6,064 nucleotides of DNA from Clostridiales bacterium (GCA_003523225.1 DPGK01000042.1:1-6064), one strand, 5' to 3'; positions 1-5,494 are shown, numbered from the stretch's first letter. A program made the numbers and translations. Notes: generated by a model not told the origin, from the letters alone.

Positions 1-74
1 TTTCGCCGCCTGCGGGCGGCGACGAGGGCTACGCGCCCCCGACCGCGCCGCCTTTTGAAAAAGGCGGGCGAAAA
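1..74. repeat. GC-rich intergenic hairpin cluster
   Basis: Non-coding DNA made of stacked inverted repeats. GCCGCC (5-10) pairs with GGCGGC (15-20) around TGCG. GGGC (26-29) pairs with GCCC (35-38). CCGCCTT (48-54) pairs with AAGGCGG (61-67) around six bases. The two ends, 1-11 and 62-73, are also complementary with one extra base, so the whole unit can fold as one large imperfect palindrome. GC-rich units like this recur between genes in many Ruminococcaceae, usually downstream of operons. Whether this one is repeated in its genome cannot be seen from one copy. Confidence 0.45.
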
Positions 75-118
75 CTTTCATCATTCTGACGAAAGCCCTT
101 GCTTTGGTCTACAGTCTG

Positions 119-156
119 CATAGGCTGACGCGAAACACGTCAGCCTGTGTTTTTTT
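119..156 (+). terminator. Strong Rho-independent terminator of an operon to the left
   Basis: AGGCTGACG (122-130) pairs perfectly with CGTCAGCCT (138-146) around a seven-base loop. Three more pairs outside (119-121 with 147-149, including one G-T) extend the stem to twelve. A run of seven T follows on the plus strand (150-156). The minus side has no T run, so it serves plus-strand transcription entering from outside the window rather than the minus-strand pseudogene beside it. Confidence 0.85.
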
Positions 157-168
157 GTAGCTTGCGCC

Positions 169-444
169 TTAACAGTGCCTTCTGAGAGATACTTTCAGTG
201 CTTTTACGGTATCGGTTATAATATTGATCTCACGCTCGGTGCAATCCTCTATTGCCTCCGAAAGCTGCCCGAGCGCAAGCTCGCGCCCGTTGGCAGAGTC
301 GAATATCAGCTCGTCCGTGCTTACTCCGAGCGCGACCGAAATACCTATCTTTTCGGCAAGCTCCTCCTGCGAAAGACCTCATATCTTTCTGTGCTTTCTT
401 ATCTTTTGTCCTGTTTTGTAATAATCCATCATTTCATTCGCCAT
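169..444 (-). pseudogene. Broken XRE-family HTH transcriptional regulator
   Basis: Read on the minus strand from the Met at 429 the frame gives MDYYKTGQKIRKHRKI, a TGA stop (381-379), then GLSQEELAEKIGIS, VALGVSTDEL and a C-terminal tail ending LKVSLRRHC with TAA at 171-169. An ATG at 444 lies in the same frame. This matches the small Cro/C1-type regulators of Clostridia in which an N-terminal HTH is followed by a ~50-residue helical tail. There are two lesions. TGA replaces the expected Arg codon (CGA to TGA, one transition). Also, roughly 23-25 residues are missing in frame between GIS and ALGVS, which removes the recognition helix and the end of the HTH domain. The rest of the frame is intact, so decay is recent. 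No convincing ribosome site or promoter is seen. It is unlikely to make a DNA-binding protein. Confidence 0.8.
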
Positions 445-648
445 ACGATAAGGACGGAAACGTAACTGAGCATTACGATTACAATATTAAGCGCTGACCG
501 CAAGATGCAGATCCCCGCGATGATGGACAGCAGCCATATTTATTATAGCGCAAAAAACAATACCTTCCTCCGGCTACGATTACAGCTTCTCTGACACGGC
601 AGTATGCCGCAGTACCTCTGACTCTTTGCAATTTACAGTTTATTTTTG
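445..648. other. Intergenic stretch with no recognisable gene
   Basis: Neither strand holds a frame with a ribosome site or a recognisable protein. The minus strand has an isolated TATAAT (547-542) about 98 bases before the pseudogene start, but no acceptable -35 box, so it is not called a promoter. The stretch probably holds the old upstream region of the pseudogene and the upstream DNA of the promoter at 649. Confidence 0.4.
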
Positions 649-677
649 TTGACTTACGCAGATATTTATGCTAAAAT
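649..677 (+). promoter_or_regulatory. Sigma-A promoter of the zinc-ribbon/propeller gene
   Basis: TTGACT (649-654) and TAAAAT (672-677) are separated by exactly 17 bases. Transcription should start near 684, leaving a leader of about 76 bases before the ATG at 760. The region just upstream is T-rich (641-647), as in many strong Firmicute promoters. Confidence 0.8.
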
Positions 678-759
678 TATGATAGGATATTATATCAAAC
701 AGTAAGGAATGCTGTCGCAAGACGGCGATTCCATGCAAATATGCCCGGAGGAATTCACG

Positions 760-2562
760 ATGAAATGCCAGAACTGCGGTAACGAATGCGCAGACAGCGC
801 GTGCTTCTGCACCGAATGCGGTACACGCTTTGAATCTGTCTCCGAAAATAAAGTGGCGGAAAAACCTGCCGCGCCCTTCAATGATACATCAAGACCCGAA
901 CAGCCTGCAAGACCTGCTGTTGACGCCAAAGGAAGCAAACGGTGGCACGGCGTGAACGTCTTCGGCACGGTAACCAAAAGGACGCTTATAGTAGCCGCCT
1001 CGGCTGTGCTCGTACTGCTTCTTGCGGCAGTGTTGCTGCTTGCTCTGGTGAACCATTTCAGAACAAGCTCCGGATATACAACCGAAGTCAGCACCCGCTA
1101 TGCCGCGCCCACCCCATCGACGCTTGCGGACAGCGATGGCAGGATATACGACCTTTCAGAATACGGAGTGGTCTCCTATGAAATCTACGCCTCCCTTGAC
1201 GGCAGGACTGCGGCAATACTCGGATACTGCAATGCCGAGAAATCAGAGAGCGTTCTGCTGCTTCTGTACAGATCCGCGCTGTCCAAAATCGCCGACGGAG
1301 CGGTGGACTGCGCCGTTTCCGACAACGGCGCGGCAATAGCTTACACTCTTCCGGGAACCGACACCTGCTCGCTTTATCTTTACGACACCAAAAGCAAGAC
1401 CTCCACGCTCATAAGCGGGGGCATTCCGACAAGTATTTTCGCGGGAATAAATCTGCCCGGAATTTATATGACTCACGGCGCTTTCGTGCTGTCTCCCGAC
1501 GGCAGAAGCATTGCCTTTACCAAGCAGGTCAACGGGGGCGGCAGACGCCTTTACGTTTCGGTAAAGGGCAGCGAGCCGGTGGCTGTCGCCGCGGACTCAT
1601 ATCCCGTTGCGCTTTCAAACGGCGGCAAATATATTTATTACATTCGTAATAATGTTTCCCTTACCGAATACAATTTCAAATTCTCGGTCACTCACGGTGA
1701 CGATGTACGCAATCTCTCACTTGACGCGGCGCATCTTGGCGACATTATTATCTTCAACGCCGACCGCACCGAGGTGGTATTCTACGACAACGGCTCCACG
1801 TACATCAGCCGCAAGGCAGGCGAGCGCCAGAAGATAACGGGAGCTGAGATAACGGCTCTCATCGTCCCCGGCGACGGTGCGGTACGGAGCGAATACCTTG
1901 ACTTTGCCGTAAAGAAGATCTCGGTGTATGCGCGCAAAACGGTTGCGGGCAGCGCATTCGTGTCCGGCGGCGGACTGTATTACCTCAATCGGGGGCTTGA
2001 GATCTCCTGCATCACCTCACAGTTCGGCGGCTGCTCGGTCTCTCCGAACGGAAAAGCCATTTATTACATCGACACCACGGGAAGCCGGAACGCCCATTCC
2101 GGAAAGGTATATTATCTTGACAGCATTGAAAAGACCGGGGACAAAAAGCTGATCTCCGGCGATCTTGAGGCTACCGAAATACTTGCGCCGGATAAGTTTG
2201 ACGGTGTTTACCTGCGCGACATTGACGACACTCTGTGGTTCGTCACCTCAAACGGCAAAAAACAAAAGCGTATCGCCGACGAGCTTTACCTGATGAATGT
2301 CGACGTCAAGGGGGGCGGCGTGTACTTTACCACCGAGCTTGAGGACTCGACCACCGTGTGGTATTCAAAGCGCGGCTCAAAGAAAAAGGCAGTTATAAAA
2401 GCAGAGCTTGCCGGAGTTGAAAGCGTCAATTTTATGCCGCGCCGTGTATTCTTCCGCACTTATGAGCCAAACGGAACGGGAGAAGTCAATGTGACATTCT
2501 GCCGCATCACCTCGGGCAAAAAATACGAGCAGGTGTTTGAGTACACAGACTACCCCGGATAA
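760..2562 (+). CDS. Zinc-ribbon, single-pass membrane protein with TolB-like beta-propeller domain
   Basis: This 600-residue protein starts at ATG 760, which has GGAGG (747-751) eight bases before it. An in-frame ATG at 709 has no such site. Residues 3-20 form a four-Cys zinc ribbon (C3, C6, C17, C20). A Pro/Ala-rich linker (about 31-60) follows, then basic residues and one hydrophobic segment (about 75-98). The rest should lie outside the membrane. It carries repeated blade-like motifs: SDNGAAIAYT (187), SPDGRSIAFT (245), SNGGKYIYYI (286), NADRTEVVFY (333) and SPNGKAIYYI (428), which resemble TolB/WD40-like propeller blades. Such zinc-ribbon plus TM plus propeller proteins are common in Clostridia and have no assigned role; sensing or binding at the cell surface is a guess. 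It has its own promoter. The fold assignment rests on motifs only. Confidence 0.85.
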   Translation: MKCQNCGNECADSACFCTECGTRFESVSENKVAEKPAAPFNDTSRPEQPARPAVDAKGSKRWHGVNVFGTVTKRTLIVAASAVLVLLLAAVLLLALVNHFRTSSGYTTEVSTRYAAPTPSTLADSDGRIYDLSEYGVVSYEIYASLDGRTAAILGYCNAEKSESVLLLLYRSALSKIADGAVDCAVSDNGAAIAYTLPGTDTCSLYLYDTKSKTSTLISGGIPTSIFAGINLPGIYMTHGAFVLSPDGRSIAFTKQVNGGGRRLYVSVKGSEPVAVAADSYPVALSNGGKYIYYIRNNVSLTEYNFKFSVTHGDDVRNLSLDAAHLGDIIIFNADRTEVVFYDNGSTYISRKAGERQKITGAEITALIVPGDGAVRSEYLDFAVKKISVYARKTVAGSAFVSGGGLYYLNRGLEISCITSQFGGCSVSPNGKAIYYIDTTGSRNAHSGKVYYLDSIEKTGDKKLISGDLEATEILAPDKFDGVYLRDIDDTLWFVTSNGKKQKRIADELYLMNVDVKGGGVYFTTELEDSTTVWYSKRGSKKKAVIKAELAGVESVNFMPRRVFFRTYEPNGTGEVNVTFCRITSGKKYEQVFEYTDYPG

Positions 2563-2576
2563 AAAATAATCGAATT

Positions 2577-2596
2577 CTTATTCAAAATAAGTTTTT
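2577..2596 (+). terminator. Weak possible terminator after the propeller gene
   Basis: CTTATT (2577-2582) pairs with AATAAG (2586-2591) and is followed by five T (2592-2596). The stem is short, all but one pair are A-T, and the loop is three bases, so termination would be inefficient. Read-through into the CBS gene is plausible. Confidence 0.3.
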
Positions 2597-2621
2597 CATA
2601 TGTTCTCGCAGACTCCACATT

Positions 2622-2671
2622 GGAGGGTTATAATGTAAATGAAATACATTGAAAGGCTTCGGCAGCAATGA
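2622..2671 (+). promoter_or_regulatory. Leader of the CBS gene: GGAGGG, TATAAT and a mini-ORF
   Basis: GGAGGG (2622-2627) is followed at once by TATAAT (2629-2634). An ATG at 2633 is closed directly by TAA. A second ATG at 2639 opens a ten-codon frame (MKYIERLRQQ) that ends in TGA 2669-2671, overlapping the CBS start as ATGA. Two readings are possible: TATAAT is a -10 box (only a poor -35 lies near 2605-2610) and the CBS mRNA starts near 2641; or GGAGGG is a ribosome site for the mini-ORF, whose translation is coupled to the CBS gene. The sequence does not decide between them. Confidence 0.4.
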
Positions 2672-3069
2672 ATATAGCATTTCTTCTCACTCCGAAAAGT
2701 CAGGTCACATACATATACGAGGACAGCACCTTCCGTCAGGCGCTTGAAAAACTAAGGCATCATGGCTATTCGGCAGTTCCGGTGCTGACCCGCGACGGCG
2801 GATATGCGGGAACGCTGAGCGAGGGAGACTTTCTTTGGAGTATGCTTGAAATGGGCGGAGCCTCTCTCGCTGATTGCGAGGGTATACGAGTTTCGGATAT
2901 AAAAAAGACCGACCGCAACCCCGCAGTACATATCACCTCCGACACCGACGAGCTGATAAGCCGCGCACTTGAGCAGAACTTTATTCCCGTAGTGGATGAC
3001 CGCGGCGCTTTTATGGGCATCGTGACCCGCCGGGCAATAATCGAAGCCTTTATCAAGGAAAGCAAATGA
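2668..3069 (+). CDS. Paired-CBS-domain protein
   Basis: A 133-residue soluble protein made almost entirely of two CBS domains (about residues 8-60 and 75-130). Both carry typical motifs: GYSAVPVL (33-40) and a GDF turn (53-55) in the first, NFIPVVDD (104-111) and GIVTRRAI (117-124) in the second. Such Bateman modules bind adenine nucleotides. Length and layout recall small stand-alone CBS proteins of Firmicutes such as DarB, which binds c-di-AMP, but the ligand here is unknown. The start is chosen because relatives begin MNIAF(F/L)LTPKS. The nearest ribosome-like bases, AAAGG at 2650-2654, are 13 bases away and weak. The stop overlaps the next start (ATGA at 3066), so the two genes form one operon. 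A regulatory link with the downstream membrane protein is inferred. Confidence 0.85.
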   Translation: MNIAFLLTPKSQVTYIYEDSTFRQALEKLRHHGYSAVPVLTRDGGYAGTLSEGDFLWSMLEMGGASLADCEGIRVSDIKKTDRNPAVHITSDTDELISRALEQNFIPVVDDRGAFMGIVTRRAIIEAFIKESK

Positions 3070-3554
3070 GCGAAAAAAAATCAAACGGTATCGCACTCAA
3101 AATAATATGCGCCGCAATTCCCCTTGCGGCGCTTCTTATCGTGCTTTTCTGCGTGTTATATCCCTCGGCAATGGCGCGGCGCGAACGCTCCGCTATTGTA
3201 GACAGGCTTGAAAGCCTCACGCCCGATCCCGCTGTTTCGGCGACGGTGACCGATATGTCCTCGTATGACCTCGGTATCACCGACGAGGACTCCGAGGTGA
3301 TATTTGAAAAAGAGGATGCCGCCGAGCTTGCCGCACAGCTCGCAGAAGCACTCAAGGAGGCAAAATATTCCGGCAAAAAGGACGCTCCCGGCGGCAGCTG
3401 GGACACACGCATCCGTATTTTTTCTGCCTCCGGCGACAGCGTGACGCTTTACCTTGCCGACGACGGCAGACTTTACTTTGTCAGGGGAGTCACAAGATTT
3501 TACTTTACGCCCAAAGAAGATATCCTGCTGCCGACACGGTCGGATGCACAATAA
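3066..3554 (+). CDS. Small single-pass membrane protein of unknown function
   Basis: A 162-residue protein whose ATG overlaps the stop of the CBS gene (ATGA). AAGGA (3057-3061) lies just before the start, inside that gene. Residues 1-9 are polar and basic, 10-32 form one hydrophobic segment (LKIICAAIPLAALLIVLFCV core), and RR at 38-39 follows. The rest, about 125 residues, is acidic and should face outside. Residues 75-101 are an Ala/Glu/Lys-rich helix. Residues 115-152 look like a small beta sheet (IRIFS, SVTLYLADDGRLYFV, TRFYFT). I do not recognise a named family. Translational coupling points to a shared role with the CBS protein. The terminator starts eight bases after the stop, so this is the last gene of the operon. 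Confidence 0.8.
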   Translation: MSEKKSNGIALKIICAAIPLAALLIVLFCVLYPSAMARRERSAIVDRLESLTPDPAVSATVTDMSSYDLGITDEDSEVIFEKEDAAELAAQLAEALKEAKYSGKKDAPGGSWDTRIRIFSASGDSVTLYLADDGRLYFVRGVTRFYFTPKEDILLPTRSDAQ

Positions 3555-3561
3555 TTTTTAC

Positions 3562-3597
3562 GGACTGCCCGCCGCAAGACATCGGGCAGTCCTTTTT
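3562..3597 (+). terminator. Strong Rho-independent terminator of the CBS operon
   Basis: GGACTGCCCG (3562-3571) pairs perfectly with CGGGCAGTCC (3583-3592) around an eleven-base loop, followed by TTTTT (3593-3597). It lies eight bases after the stop codon at 3554. The T run is also the left half of a 14-base palindrome TTTTTCGCGAAAAA (3593-3606). Confidence 0.9.
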
Positions 3598-3691
3598 CGC
3601 GAAAAAATGCTGCGGATCACACTGCATCGGGAGAACGCACGAAAATTTTTTCGCATAAAAAGACGATTTATTTCTCCATCCGCGAAAAATG

Positions 3692-3700
3692 TGGTATAAT
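3692..3700 (+). promoter_or_regulatory. Extended -10 promoter ahead of the element leader
   Basis: TGG (3692-3694) directly precedes TATAAT (3695-3700), an extended -10 box. The bases at the -35 position (about 3672-3677, TTCTCC) are poor, which extended -10 promoters tolerate. Transcription should start near 3707. It is the only good promoter between the terminator at 3597 and the gene at 3968, so it probably drives that gene group through the leader, or a separate small RNA. Confidence 0.65.
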
Positions 3701-3742
3701 GTTGGGCAGACAAGATATTATCGGAAGCAGTCCGTGTAAGCT

Positions 3743-3814
3743 CCGGCGCTTAAGAGCGTTGACATAAGAAAACAAGCAAGAATCCAGTCAAATCAACGCT
3801 TTTAAGGGCATCGG
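3743..3814 (+). repeat. Long inverted repeat inside the leader
   Basis: CTTAAGAGCGTTGA (3749-3762) pairs with TCAACGCTTTTAAG (3793-3806) over 14 bases with a single G-T pair and a 30-base loop. The stem can extend outward across small internal loops (3746-3747 with 3808-3809, and CCG 3743-3745 with CGG 3812-3814). There is no T run after it, so it is not a terminator. It may be an RNA stem or a binding site for a dimeric protein on DNA. Confidence 0.6.
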
Positions 3815-3847
3815 TCAAACAGGTTAGCTCAAAAATTGAATAACCAA

Positions 3848-3889
3848 GCGACAAAAGGGATGTTACCGCAAGGCAGCATCCCTTTTCGC
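3848..3889 (+). other. Second leader hairpin
   Basis: AAAAGGGATG (3853-3862) pairs perfectly with CATCCCTTTT (3877-3886). Two further inner pairs are possible (3863-3876, 3864-3875). Outside, GCG (3848-3850) pairs with CGC (3887-3889) across a two-base bulge. TTTT followed by CGC is too short a tail for an efficient terminator. It stands seven bases before the terminator stem and could be part of the same regulatory fold. Confidence 0.6.
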
Positions 3890-3896
3890 ATACCCC

Positions 3897-3935
3897 AACG
3901 CCGCAGATTTTGAAAGAAGTCTGCGGCGTTTTTTT
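3897..3935 (+). terminator. Intrinsic terminator just upstream of the Cys-rich gene
   Basis: AACGCCGCAGA (3897-3907) pairs perfectly with TCTGCGGCGTT (3920-3930) around a twelve-base loop. The T run spans 3929-3935. It ends 32 bases before the ATG at 3968, between the only visible promoter and the gene, and no new promoter lies in between. It should therefore limit transcription of the downstream genes unless it is read through. Confidence 0.85.
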
Positions 3936-3967
3936 CTGCCCAAATCCAGAAAGGAGGCGCAGCCGGA

Positions 3968-4180
3968 ATGTACTTTATGAGCGGTAAAAGCCGCGCATTT
4001 GAAATGCTCATGCAGGGCAAGCCCGGATTTGACCGGTACGAGAACGGCTGCACCGAGCATGAGGACTGTAACACCTGCCACTTCTACCGTCCGCACTGGA
4101 AATATCGGTTTTGTGTATATGCCGAGTGTCCGTATGAACCGGGCAGACAGACTGCAATCCGGCGCAGCAAGGCAGAGTGA
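3968..4180 (+). CDS. Small Cys-rich protein of Tn1549-type elements
   Basis: A 70-residue protein with AAGGAGG (3951-3957) ten bases before its ATG. The N-terminus MYFMSGKSRAFEMLMQGKPG is followed by a Cys/His-rich middle (C28, H31, C34, C37, H38, H43, C49, C54) that could bind one zinc ion. The tail is basic. Small proteins with the same MSGKS(R/K)AFEMLMQGKPGFDRY start occur directly before the replication-initiator-like gene in Tn1549-type conjugative elements; their job is not known to me. The ATG at 3977 (MSGKS) is a less likely start because the ribosome site would then be 19 bases away. It is followed by GAAAGGAG and the next ATG 20 bases after the stop, so both genes are probably cotranscribed. 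It is expressed only if the terminator at 3897-3935 is passed. Confidence 0.75.
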   Translation: MYFMSGKSRAFEMLMQGKPGFDRYENGCTEHEDCNTCHFYRPHWKYRFCVYAECPYEPGRQTAIRRSKAE

Positions 4181-4200
4181 GCGAAAGGAGATGATAGCCT

Positions 4201-4584
4201 ATGGCAGTATTTCGGGTAGAAAAAAACAGCGGCTACACCGTTATGCCCAATCACCACCTACGCAATCAGGAGCTTTCCCTAAAAGCAAAGGGTCTGCTGT
4301 CCCAAATGCTGTCCCTGCCGGATAACTGGGACTACACGCTGAAAGGTCTGTCCCTTATCAACCGGGAAAAGATCGACGCGATCCGGGAGGCAATACGGGA
4401 GCTGGAAAGAGCCGGATATATTGTCCGCAGCCGGGAACGCGACGAAAAAGGACGCTTGCGCGGCGCAGATTATATAATCTATGAGTTTCCCAAAAAGCCA
4501 GTATCGGATTTACCTACATTGGATTATCCAACATTGGATAATCCAACGCAATTAAATAAAGATATATTAAGAACTGACTTATAA
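4201..4584 (+). CDS. Replication-initiator-like protein, N-terminal HTH part (gene split by stop)
   Basis: The first 127 codons of a gene that in relatives is one protein of roughly 280-320 residues. AAAGGAG (4185-4191) precedes the ATG. MAVFRVEKNSGYTVMPNHHL and LSLKAKGLLSQMLSLPDNWD lead into a winged-helix region (about 25-95) with TLKGLSLINREKIDAIREAI and LERAGYIV. This is the HTH half of the replication initiator/replisome organiser-like proteins of Tn1549-type elements, thought to bind DNA near the element's origin. A short Pro-Thr-Leu-Asp repeat (about 105-116) forms the start of the linker. Translation ends at TAA (4582-4584), but the same frame continues with family sequence to 5148. 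The product would be an isolated DNA-binding domain; whether it is functional or interferes with intact copies is unknown. Confidence 0.75.
   Translation: MAVFRVEKNSGYTVMPNHHLRNQELSLKAKGLLSQMLSLPDNWDYTLKGLSLINREKIDAIREAIRELERAGYIVRSRERDEKGRLRGADYIIYEFPKKPVSDLPTLDYPTLDNPTQLNKDILRTDL
4516..4545 (+). repeat. Two 15-base tandem repeats in the linker
   Basis: ACATTGGATTATCCA (4516-4530) is followed directly by ACATTGGATAATCCA (4531-4545), differing at one base. They encode the five-residue unit PTLD(Y/N) in the linker of the replication-initiator-like gene. Relatives carry a variable number of similar NPTLE/D units, so the repeat number probably changes by slippage without breaking the frame. Confidence 0.7.
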
Positions 4585-5148
4585 AAAAAAGAAAGATCAA
4601 TTACAGATATATCAAGTACCGATTCCATTCCTATCCTTTCCCCTTACCCCTCCCCTTTGAGCGTGGACGGGGAACAAGCGGCTGCGCCGCCGGAACGGAA
4701 GCGAAAGGAAACGGCAGACAGCGAAAATGAAGCATATAGGATTTACCGGGAGATTATCTGCGATAACATCGAATACGACATCCTTTTGCAGGATAAGCGC
4801 ATTGACCGTGACCGTCTGGACGAGATCGTGGACATTATTCTGGAAACGGTATGCAGTTCCCGCAAGAAGATCCGCATTGCCGGAGACGACTACCCGGCAG
4901 AGCTGGTAAAAAGCAAGTTTATGAAGCTGAACAGCAGCCATATCGAGTTTGTCTTTGACTGTCTGCGGGAGAACACCACTAAGATCCGCAACATCCGGCA
5001 ATATCTCCGGGCGGTGCTGTTTAATGCCCCCAGCACTATTGACAGCTACTATACCGCCCTTGTTGCGCACGATATGGCACAGCCGGATTGGGGCAAGCCC
5101 AAAAGCAGCATCCCGGATTACAGCTATGAGGGAGCAGACAGCCTATGA
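4585..5148 (+). pseudogene. Replication-initiator-like protein, C-terminal DUF6017 part, cut off by stop
   Basis: This continues the frame of the gene at 4201 straight after its TAA: KKERSITDISSTDSIPILS, then a linker, then the conserved domain (EAYRIYREIICDNIEYDILL to NAPSTIDSYYTALVAHDM) recognised as DUF6017. Signature pieces are RIDRDRLDEIVDIILETV, IRIAGDDYPAELVKSKFMKL and NIRQYLRAVLFNAPS. No frameshift is needed, only one nonsense codon. A TTG at 4657 could open a 163-codon frame but is preceded by a pyrimidine tract with no ribosome site, so separate translation is unlikely. The stop TGA (5146-5148) overlaps an ATG that starts a meaningless 12-codon frame. The domain itself is undamaged, so the stop is recent or tolerated. 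A sequencing or assembly error in the sample is also possible. Confidence 0.7.
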
Positions 5149-5218
5149 GGATTTGCCTGTATCAGCGGGTGCATCCGCCTTAGAGAGGCATTTGTAAAGC
5201 TGCGAAAGGAGGTACATT

Positions 5219-5494
5219 TTGCAGGAAGAAGTAACGAGTAAGACTATCGCACTTGCAATTAAGACGGCAAAGTTGGACGGAAAGGTGCTGCAAGCAGCAC
5301 TGCGACAGTTCATGCAGCTTTACCGCAAGAAACGGGATACGCCCCACCGTGGCAAACAAGCGTTGAAACAGCTTATGCGTCACGGCACCGGCGTTTCCAA
5401 TATCGAAATCACCGACGCGAATATCAAAGCCTTTTCCCAAACTGCCAAAAAGTACGGCATTGACTTTGCACTGAAAAAGACAGATGACCGCTAG
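5219..5494 (+). CDS. pcfB: PcfB-like (DUF3801) conjugation protein, C-terminally truncated
   Basis: A 91-residue frame starting at TTG 5219, six bases after a perfect AAAGGAGG (5205-5212). No ATG lies in frame nearby and relatives begin MQEEV, so TTG is the start. Family signatures are TSKTIALAIKTAKLDGKVLQAALRQF, RGKQALKQLMRHGTGVSNIEITDANIK and KYGIDFALKK. PcfB helps recruit the relaxosome to the coupling protein in pCF10-type transfer, and homologues sit beside the VirD4-like gene in Tn1549-type elements. Full-length members are about 150-170 residues; here the frame ends TDDR-stop right after the conserved FALKK, so the C-terminal part is lost. The stop lies in a GCTAGC palindrome shared with the convergent mobC remnant. 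The usual downstream coupling-protein gene is missing. The product is probably unstable or inactive. Confidence 0.75.
   Translation: MQEEVTSKTIALAIKTAKLDGKVLQAALRQFMQLYRKKRDTPHRGKQALKQLMRHGTGVSNIEITDANIKAFSQTAKKYGIDFALKKTDDR

Larger units (their letters stand above)
3707..3935 (+). ncRNA. Structured untranslated leader or small RNA (candidate attenuator)
   Basis: This stretch has no credible coding frame but holds three successive hairpins: a long one (3743-3814), an A/G-rich one (3848-3889) and an intrinsic terminator (3897-3935). A promoter sits directly in front, and AAGGAGG of the next gene follows 15 bases after the T run. A transcript from the promoter would be about 230 nt if it stops at the terminator. 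Read-through would transcribe the Cys-rich and replication-initiator genes. This is what an attenuated leader looks like; a stand-alone small RNA is the alternative. I recognise no known riboswitch or T-box motif. The 5' end and boundaries are inferred. Confidence 0.45.

Noticed and set aside
175..465. Plus-strand open frame of 96 codons
   Set aside because: It has no real ribosome site and no family likeness, and lies opposite the recognisable XRE pseudogene, whose codon structure explains the open frame.
709..759. Upstream ATG extending the propeller gene by 17 residues
   Set aside because: The extension MLSQDGDSMQICPEEFT has no ribosome site, whereas ATG 760 has GGAGG at ideal distance and puts the zinc ribbon at the N-terminus as in relatives.
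3053..3551. Minus-strand frames opposite the small membrane protein gene
   Set aside because: They are explained by the codon bias of the plus-strand gene; no ribosome site or family match is seen.
3699..3767. ATG frame of 22 codons (MLGRQDIIGSS...) at the start of the leader
   Set aside because: Its ATG lies inside the -10 box, so the promoter there could not transcribe it, and it has no ribosome site.
3759..3787. TTGACA at 3759-3764 as a second promoter
   Set aside because: No -10-like hexamer occurs 16-18 bases downstream; the match falls in the arm of the inverted repeat.
3707..3850. SRP, 6S or other housekeeping small RNA
   Set aside because: A GGAAGCAG stretch resembles part of SRP RNA, but the flanking stem and the rest of the fold do not fit.
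4582..4590. Slippage on the eight-A run as a way past the stop in the initiator gene
   Set aside because: The stop is the T followed by the first two A of the run, so adding or losing A keeps TAA; the two halves are also already in the same frame.
4657..4659. TTG as a true start of a separate DUF6017 protein
   Set aside because: It is preceded by a pyrimidine-rich tract (about 4620-4656) with no ribosome site, and family sequence continues upstream of it in frame.
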